Shown here in pieces: positions 22,755 to 38,289 of a stretch of DNA of 64,000 nucleotides; within the stretch, counting starts at the first letter, position 1, and each line of letters opens with the position of its first letter. Source of the DNA: Macrophomina tecta (taxonomy: Eukaryota; Ascomycota; Dothideomycetes; Botryosphaeriales; Botryosphaeriaceae); assembly GCA_024180945.1 (NCBI GenBank), contig JAKSGN010000041.1, positions 124,001-188,000 on the forward strand. The letters are read 5' to 3'. The translations under genes and the position numbers were made by a program. The notes below the pieces were generated by a model. That model saw only the letters and a list, made by a program, of their open reading frames with translations. It did not search any database and was not told the DNA's origin.

Positions 22755-23297
22755 TGAGGTTGCGGTGCCTCAAAATTAGTCACGGGTGAAGGCCCTCTGC
22801 GTGGATGGATGCTGTTGCTCTGTACGCTTTCCACATGGATTATAGAAGGTATCGAAGTAGATCCAGAGCATCTTTGATGGAGCGTATAATATGCAGTTTA
22901 TCTTTATTTGGCACAATTCTCCTTCTCCACTAGTCGGTGTGCTGCCAACGTGCTATGACGGCTTTTCTCTCAGGTGCGGCAGGGACGGCATCTCCGTCGG
23001 ACAACTGCGGCGTGCGGGGGTTCTGATTGGTCAGAAGCTAACGCCCGCCTGACGCATCCGTCGCCTGAAAGAAGGGCCAAGTCCACTGTCCTGGTCACGA
23101 GAAGCGTCTGCACCGTTTTGCTATCCTTAACCACCCGGCGCATGCGTTGGCTTCGACAAGTTCACCATCCCAAGAGCCCTCGAAGGCTGGCAAATTCTCC
23201 GATTCGAATTTCCGTTTCCACATGCGGCGATACGGGCCCATTGCCGCTGGCGTATCCATGTCGCTTTCCCCGTGAACATTATATACCGCCACAGTTT
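22755..23297. other. Intergenic between convergent genes
   Basis: 3' flanks of the secreted protein and of the sugar permease. A CCAAT-type box (GATTGG) is at about 23025. No gene recognised. Confidence 0.4.
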
Positions 23298-25260
23298 TCA
23301 TGCCTGGCTGCTGCTACTCTTCTCGTGGAGTACATGGACAGCGACTTCCTTCGCTGCTTGCTCGCCGCTTTCTTCTATCTTGATGGCTGCTTCTTCTCCA
23401 TCAAGTAGCGCCGCTGTTTCTTCCAGGCTCTTGCCTCCGGTCTCGACAAAGAGAAAGAAGACAACCACGAGCTCGACAAAGACCCATACATCATACGTTA
23501 TATAGTCTGAAATGATTAGCACCCGTGCAGGTCGAACACAGAAATAAGACTACTTACACATCCATTTTGAGTTGGTTACTCCGACAGGATTAACATACTG
23601 GTTGAATATAAGGGCGAGTGCCACGGATAGGTTATACAGAACAAGTCCCTGCGATATCATAAACATCCAGCCAACGCCAACACTCTCCATGTACTCACTC
23701 TTGCTCGGAGGCTGTACGGCAGAATCTCTACCACATAGGTGACTTGTAACGGCCCCCATCCTATGGAGAAAAAGAAGTTGTAGAGGAATATCATCGCAAG
23801 GACACCTTTTGCGACGCTATGAGAACCTTCACCACTGAGGTCTGTCTGCTTCTCGTAGGTTGCTTCAAGTGCGGTCCAAACTGGTCCTACCATCAGCGTT
23901 CCCTGTGCATGCGCCAAAGGTGCGGGGCACTTACCAATGTACACCAACAGTATCCCCGCCGTGGAGACCAGAAATAGAGTCCGGCGGCCGAATCGGTTGA
24001 CGACCAACGCGAATACAATTCCCCAGAACAGACTCCAAAGTTGAAGCAAGGCGTTGATGAGTGTTTGCGTCGCTTCTGACTTGTAGCCTATTGAATCCAA
24101 AATCAAAGTCAAGTAGTAAGAAATGAGGCCGTTGCCGCTCCATTGCGAGAAGAAGCCGACCGCCAAAACGATCAGCAAGCGGTGCCGGTTCCCCTTGGTT
24201 TTGAAAAATGATAAATAGTTGGTTGACTGAGCGGCTTCAGCCTCGAGCCGTAGTGCTTCTCGAATCTCGGCCATCTCAAGGGAGACGACGGGATCTTCAG
24301 GGTTGCCCGCGGCATGGTACTTAGTGATGAGATCCTGCGCTTGCTCAATCCGGTCTTTGGCGATGAGCCAGCGAGGGGATTCCTCGATGCGCCAGCACAA
24401 TAATAGTTGCAGAATGCTTGACAAGGCTTGAAGTATGGAAGGCACTCGCCACGCCCAGCTGCTGGCCATGCGGAACGTACCGAAGGTGATCCATGCCGCT
24501 GATACGGCGCCTACCGAATACAGAGAGTTGTAGATACTGACGAGGGGGGCCTGGCGCATCGTCAACTGCCGAGTACGCAGAAACCAACATGGTCACATAC
24601 TCTTTGAGATGGATACGCCAGCTCAAGGATGAGAAGGGGTGCAGCGGTGATATTGAAGGCCAGTCCAAAGCCCAGGAGGCCGCGTGCGGCAATAAACATG
24701 CCAGCTAATGGAGGTCAGGGTTGTTGATAGAAACGAGCGTCCGCAGAGTCTTACTGCTCTGAGCACCTCCTTGAAGCGCTACGCCTATGAGTATGAGGAA
24801 GGCTCCTCCAAGGAGCGTTGTACGGCGGCCATATCGGTCACATGCGATCGCGCAGAGAGGCTACATCACCACGCTCAATGGAGAGTCCGCGCTCACTTTA
24901 TGAGCAGACTTACGAGTGCTACCAATTGACCGACGTTCTGAATCGCGTTGAGGAGGCCTCTGTGGACTAGATTAGGCCTCAACTATGTGGTGCGAATGAT
25001 GCAACAAACAGGAGTGAGGGTCCGGGATAATGGAAAAACTCCTGCCATGTCTCAAGTGACTGCAAACCATCTGCACTAATCAGCCGTGTTCTGAGAGTAA
25101 GGAGGGGGGGGGTGGGGGGGACACTACTCATCATAGACCCATCAAATCCAGTAGCATAGCTGGAGATCATTGATAGAAGGAGAATCAGGTTCAGTCTGAC
25201 TATGCTCCAGTTCTGGAACCATCCCACTCTCAGGTTGTTCAGCGTAGCATCTGTCGGCAT
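23298..25260 (-). CDS. MFS sugar transporter, lactose-permease-like
   Basis: A 12-helix sugar/H+ symporter of the fungal sugar porter group. Nine exons on the minus strand: 25260-25128, 25070-25010, 24959-24914, 24860-24755, 24704-24601, 24550-23935, 23886-23699, 23648-23558, 23506-23298; total 517 residues with every junction in frame and introns of 48-57 nt. Motifs: 'SYATGFDGSMMNGLQ' at helix 1 (across intron 1), 'CDRYGRR' between helices 2 and 3, 'RGLLGFG', 'ELAYPSQR' joined to 'APLVSIYNSLY', 'EESPRWLI', 'GNGLISYYL', 'NRFGRRTLF', and 'FVETGGKSLEE' after helix 12. 'YPSQRAPL' and 'ETGGKSLEE' are typical of the lactose/cellodextrin/galactoside permease branch. The neighbouring beta-galactosidase supports galactoside uptake; that is inference. 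The intron at 25071-25127 holds an odd run of C on the coding strand. Confidence 0.88.
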
Positions 25261-25962
25261 TTTCGATTACAGAATGATCAGGAGCCAACTGGTCTTGCAG
25301 CGAGCTGATCCCTTTTCATCTCATTTTATCCTCTATGACCCATTCCAATGATAAGGAAAGCAGTCGGACAATATCATATCTCGCGCCGCTCGCACAAACA
25401 ACCATCAGGGTTGCAGGAGCAAGCGAATGCTCGGGGATATTCACCACTTCGCCGCAATTGCCGACCGGGCAAACATCAGGGCACTCGCACAAAGATCTTC
25501 ACAATATTCTACAACAGCAAGAACAATATTGCACATGGAGAAGTATTCGCCGGGCGGTGATCGCCGATGGAAATTGATGACACTTTCGTCAGGAGAACAC
25601 TTCCGCTTTCCATGTGCGGTCATGTCTGTGATGGTGCCGGTTGAGCCAAGTTTTCAGCTATCTGAATCGCAGCGGGTCTCCTTGGCTTATCTCACGCGCC
25701 GCGGCTAAGTGTTCTTGCACACAAAGATGGGGTACATACGTAGCAACGGTGCTCTTGCCGAATTTAGTTAGCAAGATTTGTGCCGCGTGGAGACTCCTTC
25801 GGCAAATTGTGGCACAGCTCCGCTCACGAGACACTTGCGGGGAAGGCATTCTGTGACGGACGGAATGCAGCCTGTAATTGTTCCTTGGCTGCGACGTGGC
25901 AGGAAGAATAAATCTAGATGCTTGTGACCAGTAGCAGGGCCCTCAGGTATCTGAATTGGTTC
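25261..25962. promoter_or_regulatory. Divergent promoter, sugar permease/secreted protein
   Basis: About 700 bp between the start codons of two diverging genes of the putative glycoside group; both promoters should lie here. No specific activator site established. Confidence 0.4.
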
Positions 25963-27936
25963 ATGATGCGTGTTCCTTCTGCCCTTACAGCTCTCACCTT
26001 ACTGGCCGCAAGCGTGGCCCACGGATCTCGTGGAGGCGGTAATGCCTCGCTTTCACCTGGTAATTGCAAGTAAACTGGCTTTTGGATGAGCTCGAACTGA
26101 CAATTCGATCTCGTCCCAGCCGCGCAGGATCTCTTTGATTATTCCATGGCCGTGCAGGATCTGAGATTTGACAAGCATTATAGCCTGATCTGGTATTCCG
26201 ACAAGGGTCCTTGGTCTGTCCGATTTTCCGCTTGGTATTCTATTGGGCTGTTGAAGCGCAATCAGGGAGATGATCTCATGCAAGCCAAGGCAACGTTGAG
26301 GAGCATGTAAGATAAAAGAGCCTCTTCCAGCAAGACATGCATGCTCACTTATCACCAGCCTGGCTTGCCAGTATACAGAAGATCCAGGCACGGCCTGGTT
26401 CGGCACATTCAAGCTTTCTCCGGACGGTATTTCAGACCTTCTTGTCATTAATCATCGTCTAAATTGCTTGCAGAACCTGACCCCACTCCTAACTCGGAGT
26501 TGTATGCGCCGGAAATCTACGTAGGTATAGCTGCTGTTGCTGCTTGGTTCTACCTCTGATTCGAGCCGTACAGGGAACATATGACCCGAATTGGAGAGAA
26601 TTCGTGGGGACAACCTTAATCCAAGCCATCGAGGAGTTCGAGCATCTCCTTGGAGATGATCTGGTCCAAGATATCGAGAAGGCTCTCGTAGATGCCTCGG
26701 TCGGGAGCATGAAGCGGAACGGCACGTACCCTGAAGACGACAACCTTATTTTGGGGTATTCGAACCCGGCGTACATGAGAGCATTCATGGTGGCCTGGAC
26801 TGGCAGCCGCCTGGGGAACTCCACGTTCACCAGCTTTGCTGATACCCAGGGCAGTCTTCTCTTAGAGCTGTTTGCTTGGAATGGCTCAAATACCTTAGGT
26901 AAGCTCCGTTCTCGGATCAATCGACATGACTCTGACTTTGCAAAGGCGAGTATAATGCGCCTACTTACATAGGTATGGACATATGGGCGTTGTCTGCCGC
27001 ATTGAAATATGCTCCTGCCAAGTCGACCATCAGGTCCACATCAAAATACGTTTTAACGGAGCTATGGAAGGACGTTGCAGCACACTACAATGGATACCTC
27101 AAGAACATGGTCGGCCGTATGTCTCTTCCTATGAAATACCCGTCGACGAATGTCTTCAGAGCTAACGATCCAAAGCATACGACCGTGCATATACAAGGGA
27201 TATGACTACACATTCTGCTATTTTAACCATGTGGTTCTGGGCTATCTTCGGCCACGGCTACGGGCCGCAGCCGCCGAAAGGAGAAGCGGACTTGCTGTAC
27301 GACGTTGCCCAGGGTGCCCAAATAGCTCTGGTCGCAGAGGAAGCAGCCCAATACATGCCGGACGATGTCGCAACACAGCTAAAAGGAACATTTACGGGCC
27401 CGGATCGATTTCTTAAGAGGCGCATCAAGGAGGATCTCACTACAGACTACGTTCGAGTGGCAACTTCGTGGATCAGCAAGCCACTTATGATCGGCGCCGA
27501 AAGCATTGCCGAAACGGAGAACCGAGGGGACCAGTTTGTGCCAGCGATTGTACACTGGGCCTCTGATCCCGACCATAAGCCGTTTCCTTACGTCGGTTTT
27601 TTCAGCTTGTATCCGACCGCTTCGACCATCGATGCTGTTGCAGGGCCGGGGACGCTGAGCATCAGCTACCCGAACAGGACTCAGGAAGGCTCCGATATCT
27701 TCACTTTTGCGTTGTCCGGGGTAGCTCCAAAGTGGTTGTTGGAAGGCAACAGGGTTCATGGATTTAACAACCTACCTTGTCTGTCGGTGAATGTCTCAGC
27801 ACCGGGGCTTGATCTGCAGCCGACTGTGTACGGAAGCCAGCTCCGGAGTCATCTGTTTTACAACATCAGCTACGTCGTCCCAGAGGCGTTCACAGGAGTA
27901 CCGACTGTAACTTTTGAATTCGAGTACACCTGTTGA
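25963..27936 (+). CDS. Secreted alpha/alpha-barrel-like protein, glycosidase-like
   Basis: Seven exons: 25963-26059, 26120-26306, 26359-26426, 26474-26520, 26574-26898, 26946-27116 and 27176-27936, 551 residues. A signal peptide (about residues 1-21, 'ALTALTLLAASVAHG') marks it as secreted. The body is helical with repeated aromatic blocks: 'WYSDKGPWSVRFSAWYSIGLL', 'GTAWFGTFKLSPDEPDP', 'IYGTYDPNWREFVG', 'ILGYSNPAYMRAFMVAWTG', 'EYNAPTYIGMDIWALS', 'GPYDRAYTRDM', 'HSAILTMWFWAIFGHG'. Conserved Glu/Asp within 'EYNAPTY' and 'YDRAYTRDM' could be catalytic. This pattern recalls (alpha/alpha)6 glycosidases and polysaccharide lyases, but I cannot name a CAZy family. Exon phases fit only when the acceptor at 26358, not the nearer ones, is used. 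Its place between a sugar permease and a beta-galactosidase suggests release of oligosaccharides outside the cell. Confidence 0.75.
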
Positions 27937-32066
<4,130 letters not shown>

Positions 32067-33011
32067 GAGCCATCTTTCGAATCGCAATCAATATGCAGCT
32101 AGTGAGCTGTCCACCGACTGCCTTGGTACATACATTACCATCAATTTCTGGCCAAGGCGTTAAAACATTAAGAACTCGTGATCTGTTCAAGAGTCCTCCG
32201 GATTAGAGATTGCCCTGAATTTTAATCAAGTTTACGTCCGAATCAGGGGTTTGATTCTGCACGTCCGCCATGGTTCCGCGGTGATCCCTCTGACAACCTG
32301 GAGTGTGCTGACTTCTCTCTCTTTGCGAGTGGCAAGGCGAAGGCAGAACAGGCGAGGCAGAGGACGGGCGAAGGTATTGCGGGCAGTGGGATGGTGCTGC
32401 TGCTCCGGACGATGAGGCCAGAGATAATTGCATTGGCATGGTCAGGGAGATAATCTGAAATTGCCATCGGTAGATTTTCCCAAAGGAAGAAAGTCGTCGG
32501 AGTCGATAGTGGAAAGAGCGGCGGTTAAGAAAAACTGAGTTCCCCCACAGGAAAAGTTCAACGCTCGTGGGCGGAGTGTAGCAAGTGAAGACCCTCTTCA
32601 CTCAGGATGGGAATGGAGTGACACTGGTCGCTTTCCTTGCTAGGAAACCATTCCAAATAATGAAAGCAGGCAACAGGGGATCTGCTAGGGAAAATCGTTC
32701 TCAAGTGCGCGACATGTCGTCATTAGCGGGCTGGCTCAATACCAAGGAGAGCGTGGCTAGCGCTAGTGATCAACCATCCCCCGTCCGTCTCCTTCGGAAC
32801 CGCACTAGCCGAGGGAAGCTCTAGTCAATCCAGCAAATTGGCGTGCACGAATGCCCCGTCACGGAACGATCGCTGAAGCCCAAAAAATAGAGTTTGTTCG
32901 TGGGTGTTGTTGTTGTTGTTAAAGAGTGAGAGACCCCCTCTCAGACAGTGGTAGTGACATTCACCAATATTCCCGCGATCTGCGTTGGCCAAAGAGGGCT
33001 TTGGTGGTGAT
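32067..33011. other. Intergenic, no gene recognised
   Basis: Between the beta-galactosidase stop and the glutathione-S-transferase-like relic. A (GTT)4-5 run is at about 32906-32920. Frames on either strand lack motifs. Confidence 0.4.
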
Positions 33012-34084
33012 ATGGATCTTCCGGTTATTCTCTACGATTACGGTGAGACCACTTTCCAAGCACTGGGAGCATCGGCACAAAAGTCCACTGACAACCGGGG
33101 CCAAGACAGACTTCTCGCCGTTTGGGCAGAAGATGAGATATCTTCTCGCGCTCGCGGCAATCGAGTTCAGCGCGTGAACCAGCCGCCCGTCCTGCCTCGG
33201 CCTGATCTTCAAGAGCTCGGAATCACTCACAGGCGTATACCGGTGCTCGCAATCGGCAAGGACATCTACTGCGACACAGCTGCCATCGCAAAGGTGGTAC
33301 AGCAGAAGCTGGGTTCGGTGCCTGCCGGACCGGCAGAAAAAGCATTCGAGGCCTTCGGCGCACGGCTTTTCGATAGCATGCTGCATGTCGTTCCAGCTAC
33401 AGTGCTCACTGAAACCTTCAAGCGAGACAGGGAGACGATCTTCCGTGGGTGTTTCAACGGCTTTGGCATACGGATGTTACTGATGGAAGAATGGTGCAGC
33501 TGTGTTGAGCCGTCCCGACTACGAGGAGATACGTCCGAGCTGCCTCGCTGGATTGCGTTCTGTCTTGGGCACAATCGAGGACGAATTCCTTGCGCACGGA
33601 GAAGGGTACATCGGCGGAGGCCAGCCAAGCGTAGCAGACGTACATATTGCCCCTTTGGCCAGATGGGGCCTCGTCACCCTGGGCATTGGCGAAGAGCCTG
33701 GTTTCGGAGAGAATGACTTTCCCCGGGTGCACGCATGGTATCCGACCCCCGCGGGCCATGGCAAGCGAAGGAAGTTGGCTGACGCCGGGACACAGGATAG
33801 CAGGCTTGCCCGTTGTTCAGCCGGAGGAGATATCGGGGGCGCAGGCGGCGGAGCGGATCCTCGGGGCACGGTATTTGGAGGAGCGGGCGAGCGTTGCGGC
33901 GGACGACGCGCTTGGCATCTGGGCCGGAAGGCGGGTCTCGGTGGAAAGTGCAGATTCGACGCCGGGGTCGCACCCACAGGAGGGGAGCCTGGTTGGCGCC
34001 GGGCGTGATGAAGTGGTGGTTGGGCTCCAGACCGGAGTGCGGCTCCATTTTCCGCGGCATGGATACATCGTAAAAGCAGCGTAA
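33012..34084 (+). pseudogene. Glutathione S-transferase-like, two frameshifts
   Basis: A fungal GST-family protein with an N-terminal thioredoxin fold, a helical GST domain and an extra C-terminal beta domain. Exon 1 is 33012-33042 ('MDLPVILYDY'), intron 33043-33109; then 'DFSPFGQKMRYLLALAAIEF'. The frame breaks near 33170: the TTCAGCGCGTG there should be TTCAAGCGCGTG (one A missing), after which 'RVNQPPVLPRPDLQEL' and 'RRIPVLAIGKDIYCDT' continue. A second intron 33445-33499 joins 'RETIF' to 'PVLSRPDYEEIRPS'. A second break near 33742-33760 moves from 'FPRVHAWY' to 'MASEGSW...GLPVVQPEEISG', with the last domain ('DDALGIW', 'VSVESADSTPGSHPQEGSLV', 'VRLHFPRHGYIV') read to a stop at 34084. Two independent lesions make sequencing error less likely. 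Confidence 0.72.
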
Positions 34085-34441
34085 GGCGGTTGGGTGTGCC
34101 AATCGATGCGGCCGTTGCTCCAGACGGTGCTGCCGCGGGAGGCGGACGACTTCAAGGCCAGGCTGTGTGGTATATATGTGTGTGTGTCTGTATGTGTGTG
34201 TAGCAGGCTGGCGCGGGCCCGTGATTACGTCAGCGCTCGCTGTCGCCTGCCTCGGCTGTCGCGCCGGTCGGGCCGCAGCAACGCAGCCGTCACCTCCTCG
34301 TGCTGCCGCCGTCGCTCTCTCTTCCCATCTCCCTTCCGCACCTCTCCCTCTCTCCACCCACTGCGCCAGCGCATCGGGACAGCCGAACAGCCCGGGACGC
34401 GCCCTGATTGGGGACCAGTGCCACCACCAACCGACGGGCGG
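34085..34441. promoter_or_regulatory. Upstream region with GT-rich tract
   Basis: Leader of the zinc-cluster gene. A TGTGTG-rich microsatellite lies at about 34166-34202, followed by pyrimidine-rich sequence. The open frame that runs through it upstream begins only at a GTG, so I start the gene at 34442. Confidence 0.4.
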
Positions 34442-36166
34442 ATGCCGTCTCCGAAGCCTTCGCGCACCCCCAAGAAACGCACCAAGACCTTCACCGGCTG
34501 CTGGACCTGCCGCTCGCGGGGCCTCAAGTGCGATGGCGCCAAGCCGCACTGCGACCGCTGCGGCCGCTCGAAGCGGCAGTGTGAGGGCTACGGCATCCGG
34601 CTCTACTGGATGGCCCAGGACGAGTCGGGCCCGCCGCAGCGCATGCAGATGAGGCGCATGTTCGACGACGCCTCCCGGCAGAACCCCGTGTACGCCGATG
34701 CTTTCATTGAGAGCGCGCTGGAGAGCCTGGATGCTCTTGAGCGCCCTTGCGAGCTCCATGTGCATCCGTTTGGCGTCTTCCCTTCCCGCGAGCCCGAGGA
34801 GCCGGCAGTGTGCGCGGATGAGGTCTTGACCGACATCAGCTCTCCTGCCACGTCCGTCTCCAGCTTCAACACCTACGACGGCAGTGTTGTTCTCTATTCG
34901 AGAGACCCATCTCCCGTCGACATCCCCTCCCCTTTTGCCCCTTCTCCCCCCTCGCTGCAGATGAGGCTGTCGCCGTCGCTGCAGCCATACCTCGTCTCTG
35001 CATCTTTGGAAGAACGGCACTTGTTCGACCACTGGTCCTCCACGCTGAGCGGCATTTTCCTTCCGACCCCCCGCCCAGACAACCCTTTCCGCAATGTCTT
35101 CATTCCGCTTGCGTTGGGGTCTGGAGACGTTACCGTGTCGCATCCTGGCCACGCCGCCCTCTTGCACGGCATCTACGCCATCGCCGCCTTCCACATCGCG
35201 GAGACGGATGAAGCCAAGAAGGAGCATTCGCTCATCGGCGTCAAGCACTACAAGACCAGCTTGGCCTACCTGCGCCAGTGTGTTGCGGAGAACGGCGACC
35301 AGCCCGAGTCAGTCTTCGCTACCATCATCTTGATGGTCAGCATCTACCTCGTCGTCGGGAGCTCTTCCAACTGGCGCATCCATGTGCAGGGTGGCCGGGA
35401 CTGGCTGAAAAGCCAACTCAACTCTCTCAGGAAGGGCCACTTTGCGCCCATCTTGTACCAGCTCTTCCGCTGTCTGGAGGTCATCGGCCTGTGGCACAAC
35501 GATGTTCGCTTGCTCGACTGCCGCCCGTCCATGCAAACCAGTGTTGTTACCGAGATGCCTGACGATGACGAGACCTACACTGCTCCCGACTTCTATTGCC
35601 TTGACCGCTACTTCGGCCTGCCCAAGCCGATTTTCATCGCCCTGCAGCGCATGCAGTCCTTTCGCCGCCGTCCCTGGCCCCCTGCGCCCGCCGAGCTAGA
35701 CGCAGTCGAGCAAGGCGTAGAGGAGGTCAAGGGCATGGTCGCCCAGCTGCGGCCGTCTGACGGCATCAGCGAGAGACTGCTCGTTCACCACTACATGGTG
35801 TTCTACTACGCCTGCCGCATCAACATCGCCCGCGAGTTCCGCCGAGTGCCGCCTTCGGACGTCCAGGATCTCGTCAAAGAGTGCTTGCTGCACCTCGAGC
35901 TGACGTACAGCATTGAGCGAGCCGTACGCGTATGCGGAATCAGCTGGCCTCTGTTCGTGACTGCCTGCGAAGCTGAGGGCGACTCTCTGCGAAAGAGGGT
36001 GTTCAAGCTTTTTGACAAGGGGCGCCAGTTGGGCATTGGCAGCATCAAAAAGGCGGCGCCCGTGGTCAAGAGGCTCTGGGAGCAGAGAGATCGCACGGGA
36101 AACTACGACACGAGTGAGAGACAGAAGATCATGGAGAGCATGGGCATGGATCTGCTCCTGGCTTAG
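34442..36166 (+). CDS. Zn2Cys6 transcription factor, complete, intronless
   Basis: 574 residues in one exon. The zinc cluster uses Cys20, 23, 30, 37, 40 and 47 ('CWTCRSRGLKC', 'CDRCGRSKRQC'), preceded by a basic 'PKKRTKT' stretch that may be the nuclear signal. A Ser/Pro-rich linker follows, then the helical fungal regulatory domain (DUF3468-like) with 'LFDHWSSTLSGIFLPTP', 'NPFRNVFIPLAL', 'HSLIGVKHYKTSLAYLRQ' and 'WRIHVQGGRDWL'. The start ATG at 34442 fits: the frame above it is composition-biased and lacks an ATG near the cluster. Target unknown; it could regulate the adjacent glycoside genes, but nothing in the sequence shows this. Confidence 0.9.
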   Translation: MPSPKPSRTPKKRTKTFTGCWTCRSRGLKCDGAKPHCDRCGRSKRQCEGYGIRLYWMAQDESGPPQRMQMRRMFDDASRQNPVYADAFIESALESLDALERPCELHVHPFGVFPSREPEEPAVCADEVLTDISSPATSVSSFNTYDGSVVLYSRDPSPVDIPSPFAPSPPSLQMRLSPSLQPYLVSASLEERHLFDHWSSTLSGIFLPTPRPDNPFRNVFIPLALGSGDVTVSHPGHAALLHGIYAIAAFHIAETDEAKKEHSLIGVKHYKTSLAYLRQCVAENGDQPESVFATIILMVSIYLVVGSSSNWRIHVQGGRDWLKSQLNSLRKGHFAPILYQLFRCLEVIGLWHNDVRLLDCRPSMQTSVVTEMPDDDETYTAPDFYCLDRYFGLPKPIFIALQRMQSFRRRPWPPAPAELDAVEQGVEEVKGMVAQLRPSDGISERLLVHHYMVFYYACRINIAREFRRVPPSDVQDLVKECLLHLELTYSIERAVRVCGISWPLFVTACEAEGDSLRKRVFKLFDKGRQLGIGSIKKAAPVVKRLWEQRDRTGNYDTSERQKIMESMGMDLLLA

Positions 36167-38289
36167 AGCACGAATGCGGATCGGCCTTTCATGGAGAGTA
36201 TGGGAAGCGAGGCGAATCGAGCCATTCACCCGTGGAGTCGTCTCCGCCCTTTGCATCGGAGCGAGGACAGGCTCGAGGGAGGTTGCTGGACAATTGTCAT
36301 AATCTCCAGCCCGGGTCTGGGCGTGGTAAGTGCCTGTTTGCTTCTCTTTTCCTTTCAGTCACTTTCGCAGTGATTTAACGGGGCGCTGACAGGCTTGCAG
36401 GGTCACTTTTCCCGCGGTCTGCCAAGTTCTGCGGGTCGATGCGATTAAGCTCCCGCTACGTCCGCGGTGAAGCAGCGTAAACGAGCGTGACAGTGGGATC
36501 TTTCTCGGCAGCTGATAGCTTGCGCCGAAGTTTTCCAGATACATGCAGAATGAGGCTTATGTGCTCTTGGCTCTCGACAGAAGCGGAACCTCCTGATCTA
36601 CCCGCCTGACCAGTGCATGACTGATGGACAGGCGGACGAAAAATGGAATCTGAGCGGGTTTCACCGTCGTGCAGGTGCATTCCGTGGGGAGAAAAGCGCC
36701 CGTCCCGCAGACATCCTACCACGCCGACTGCACTTTCTTAGAATTTTGCCATCGACGCAGAAGCGTCCTGCTCGAGAACTCGCTTGCATGTGCCGCTGTT
36801 CTCTCGGCCGAGATTGCTAAGCAAGCGATTGAGAGAGGGGCGGAGGGAGGTTCGCCCGAACGTGGCTGGGTGCGCCACTTGGGGTTGCGGAGGTGGCCTT
36901 GTGGGGCCTTGTTTAGTGCTTGGGCCTCAGTTTTCCCACGCCTAGAGGCCACTGTTGTGATCTGGGCATCGGCGATTGTTTAACGCAATGGTAGAAACAA
37001 GGCAGAAAATTCCGTCCGCCTCCCTGACAGTCGGCTTCACATGATGACATGAAAGGAAGACATGGGACAATCCAAGTGTTTTCGCATGGCGCAATTTCGA
37101 AGGCGGCCTTCTTGCAACACCTTCGAAACAGTTATCGCGCGCCACCCACGGTCGCCCACGATCATCCCTATTGGATTGGCGCAACCACCAGAAAGCCTTG
37201 CTTTGTTCGTGCCCTTGATACGCTGGGAGATTATTGAGTCTCTGCACTTGGGCACATGAGCCGCAGCAACCCTTGGAGGTTTGCATCCCAAATACCGCCC
37301 CCAGTTGCCCATAGGCTGTGCCGGCGGCCGGGCCACTTGACGCAATTGAAAGCACAATTGCTGGGCGTTGTAGCGTATTACATCTCTCTTCATTCTCCTT
37401 GAGCTCGTGCCTTGTCGTGCCTCTCCGACAGGGCTCTTGCGCTGTTCCTGGCTGGCACGAGTCAGGTCTCGGGTCATGCCATAATGTTTCCTGCCTGATG
37501 ATTGGTCTTTTCGTCACTTATAGGCGGATGCGGTGAAATTCCGCTCAGCAGTTGAGCGGCTGGATTACCAACTCGGCCGTCAAAATGAGCCGTAGGGCCG
37601 ACTTACATGATTGCCTATGACTTGAAAGGCTTCCTGAGCAGGCTTAGTGCTTCTAGAGCTTTGCGGGATTTGCCTTTTTTCAGCGCGAGCCCCGTGGGCA
37701 GTCGCTCGGCTCCCATGGAAGTCCTCCCGCCAAACAGTCTGGGATATGGGTGGTGAGTAAAGTCTTTTGAAAATGGCCAGAGATGTCTCCAAAAGTCGCG
37801 GCTGGCTGTTCTCCGGCGGGCAGCGCTAGGTGGAAGACCAAAAGATGATGTGCAGGACCGGTCGACACGCTAGTATGCCCCCTTCATTGAACGTCTGACG
37901 GAGGGAGCTGTGCCGGCGCCGAGGCCGACCAGTGTTTACTGCGTCTCGGCACACACTAGTTGCACTTCCCCCTGGTTGGCCCGCCCTCCAGAGCCCCCGA
38001 ACCGCCCTCCTGAACGGCACTTCAGCCCAGTTCGATGGCGCGAGCTCGTATTTCCGTGAATGCACATATCCAAGCCTCAACCTATTCCAAACATGTTGCC
38101 TGCGGTCTGTTTCCGCGACCACAATGATGGCACTAAGATCGCCTCCTGCCCAAACATCTCGGGCGAAACGGAGCTTAGAAATCTGTGTTTGGCAACCATA
38201 CAGGGCCGCCAACACCTATATATCGAGCCGCAAATCGCCCGGGTTGAATGTTCCGGCATACTCTATCAACTTTAAACCTTATCTACAAC
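36167..38289. other. Intergenic, 2.1 kb, no gene recognised
   Basis: Several frames of 60-190 codons on both strands overlap each other and lack domains. The last 300 bases are the leader of the solute-binding-fold gene, with a short CTATATATCG stretch at about 38216. Confidence 0.4.

Noticed and set aside
24551..24600. Apparent frame break in the sugar permease after 'YPSQR'
   Set aside because: A 50-nt intron joins it to 'APLVSIYNSLY'; the nearer AG would leave 35 nt and insert extra residues.
33674..35248. 524-codon minus-strand frame
   Set aside because: Arg/Gly-rich antisense shadow across the GST relic and the zinc-cluster gene.
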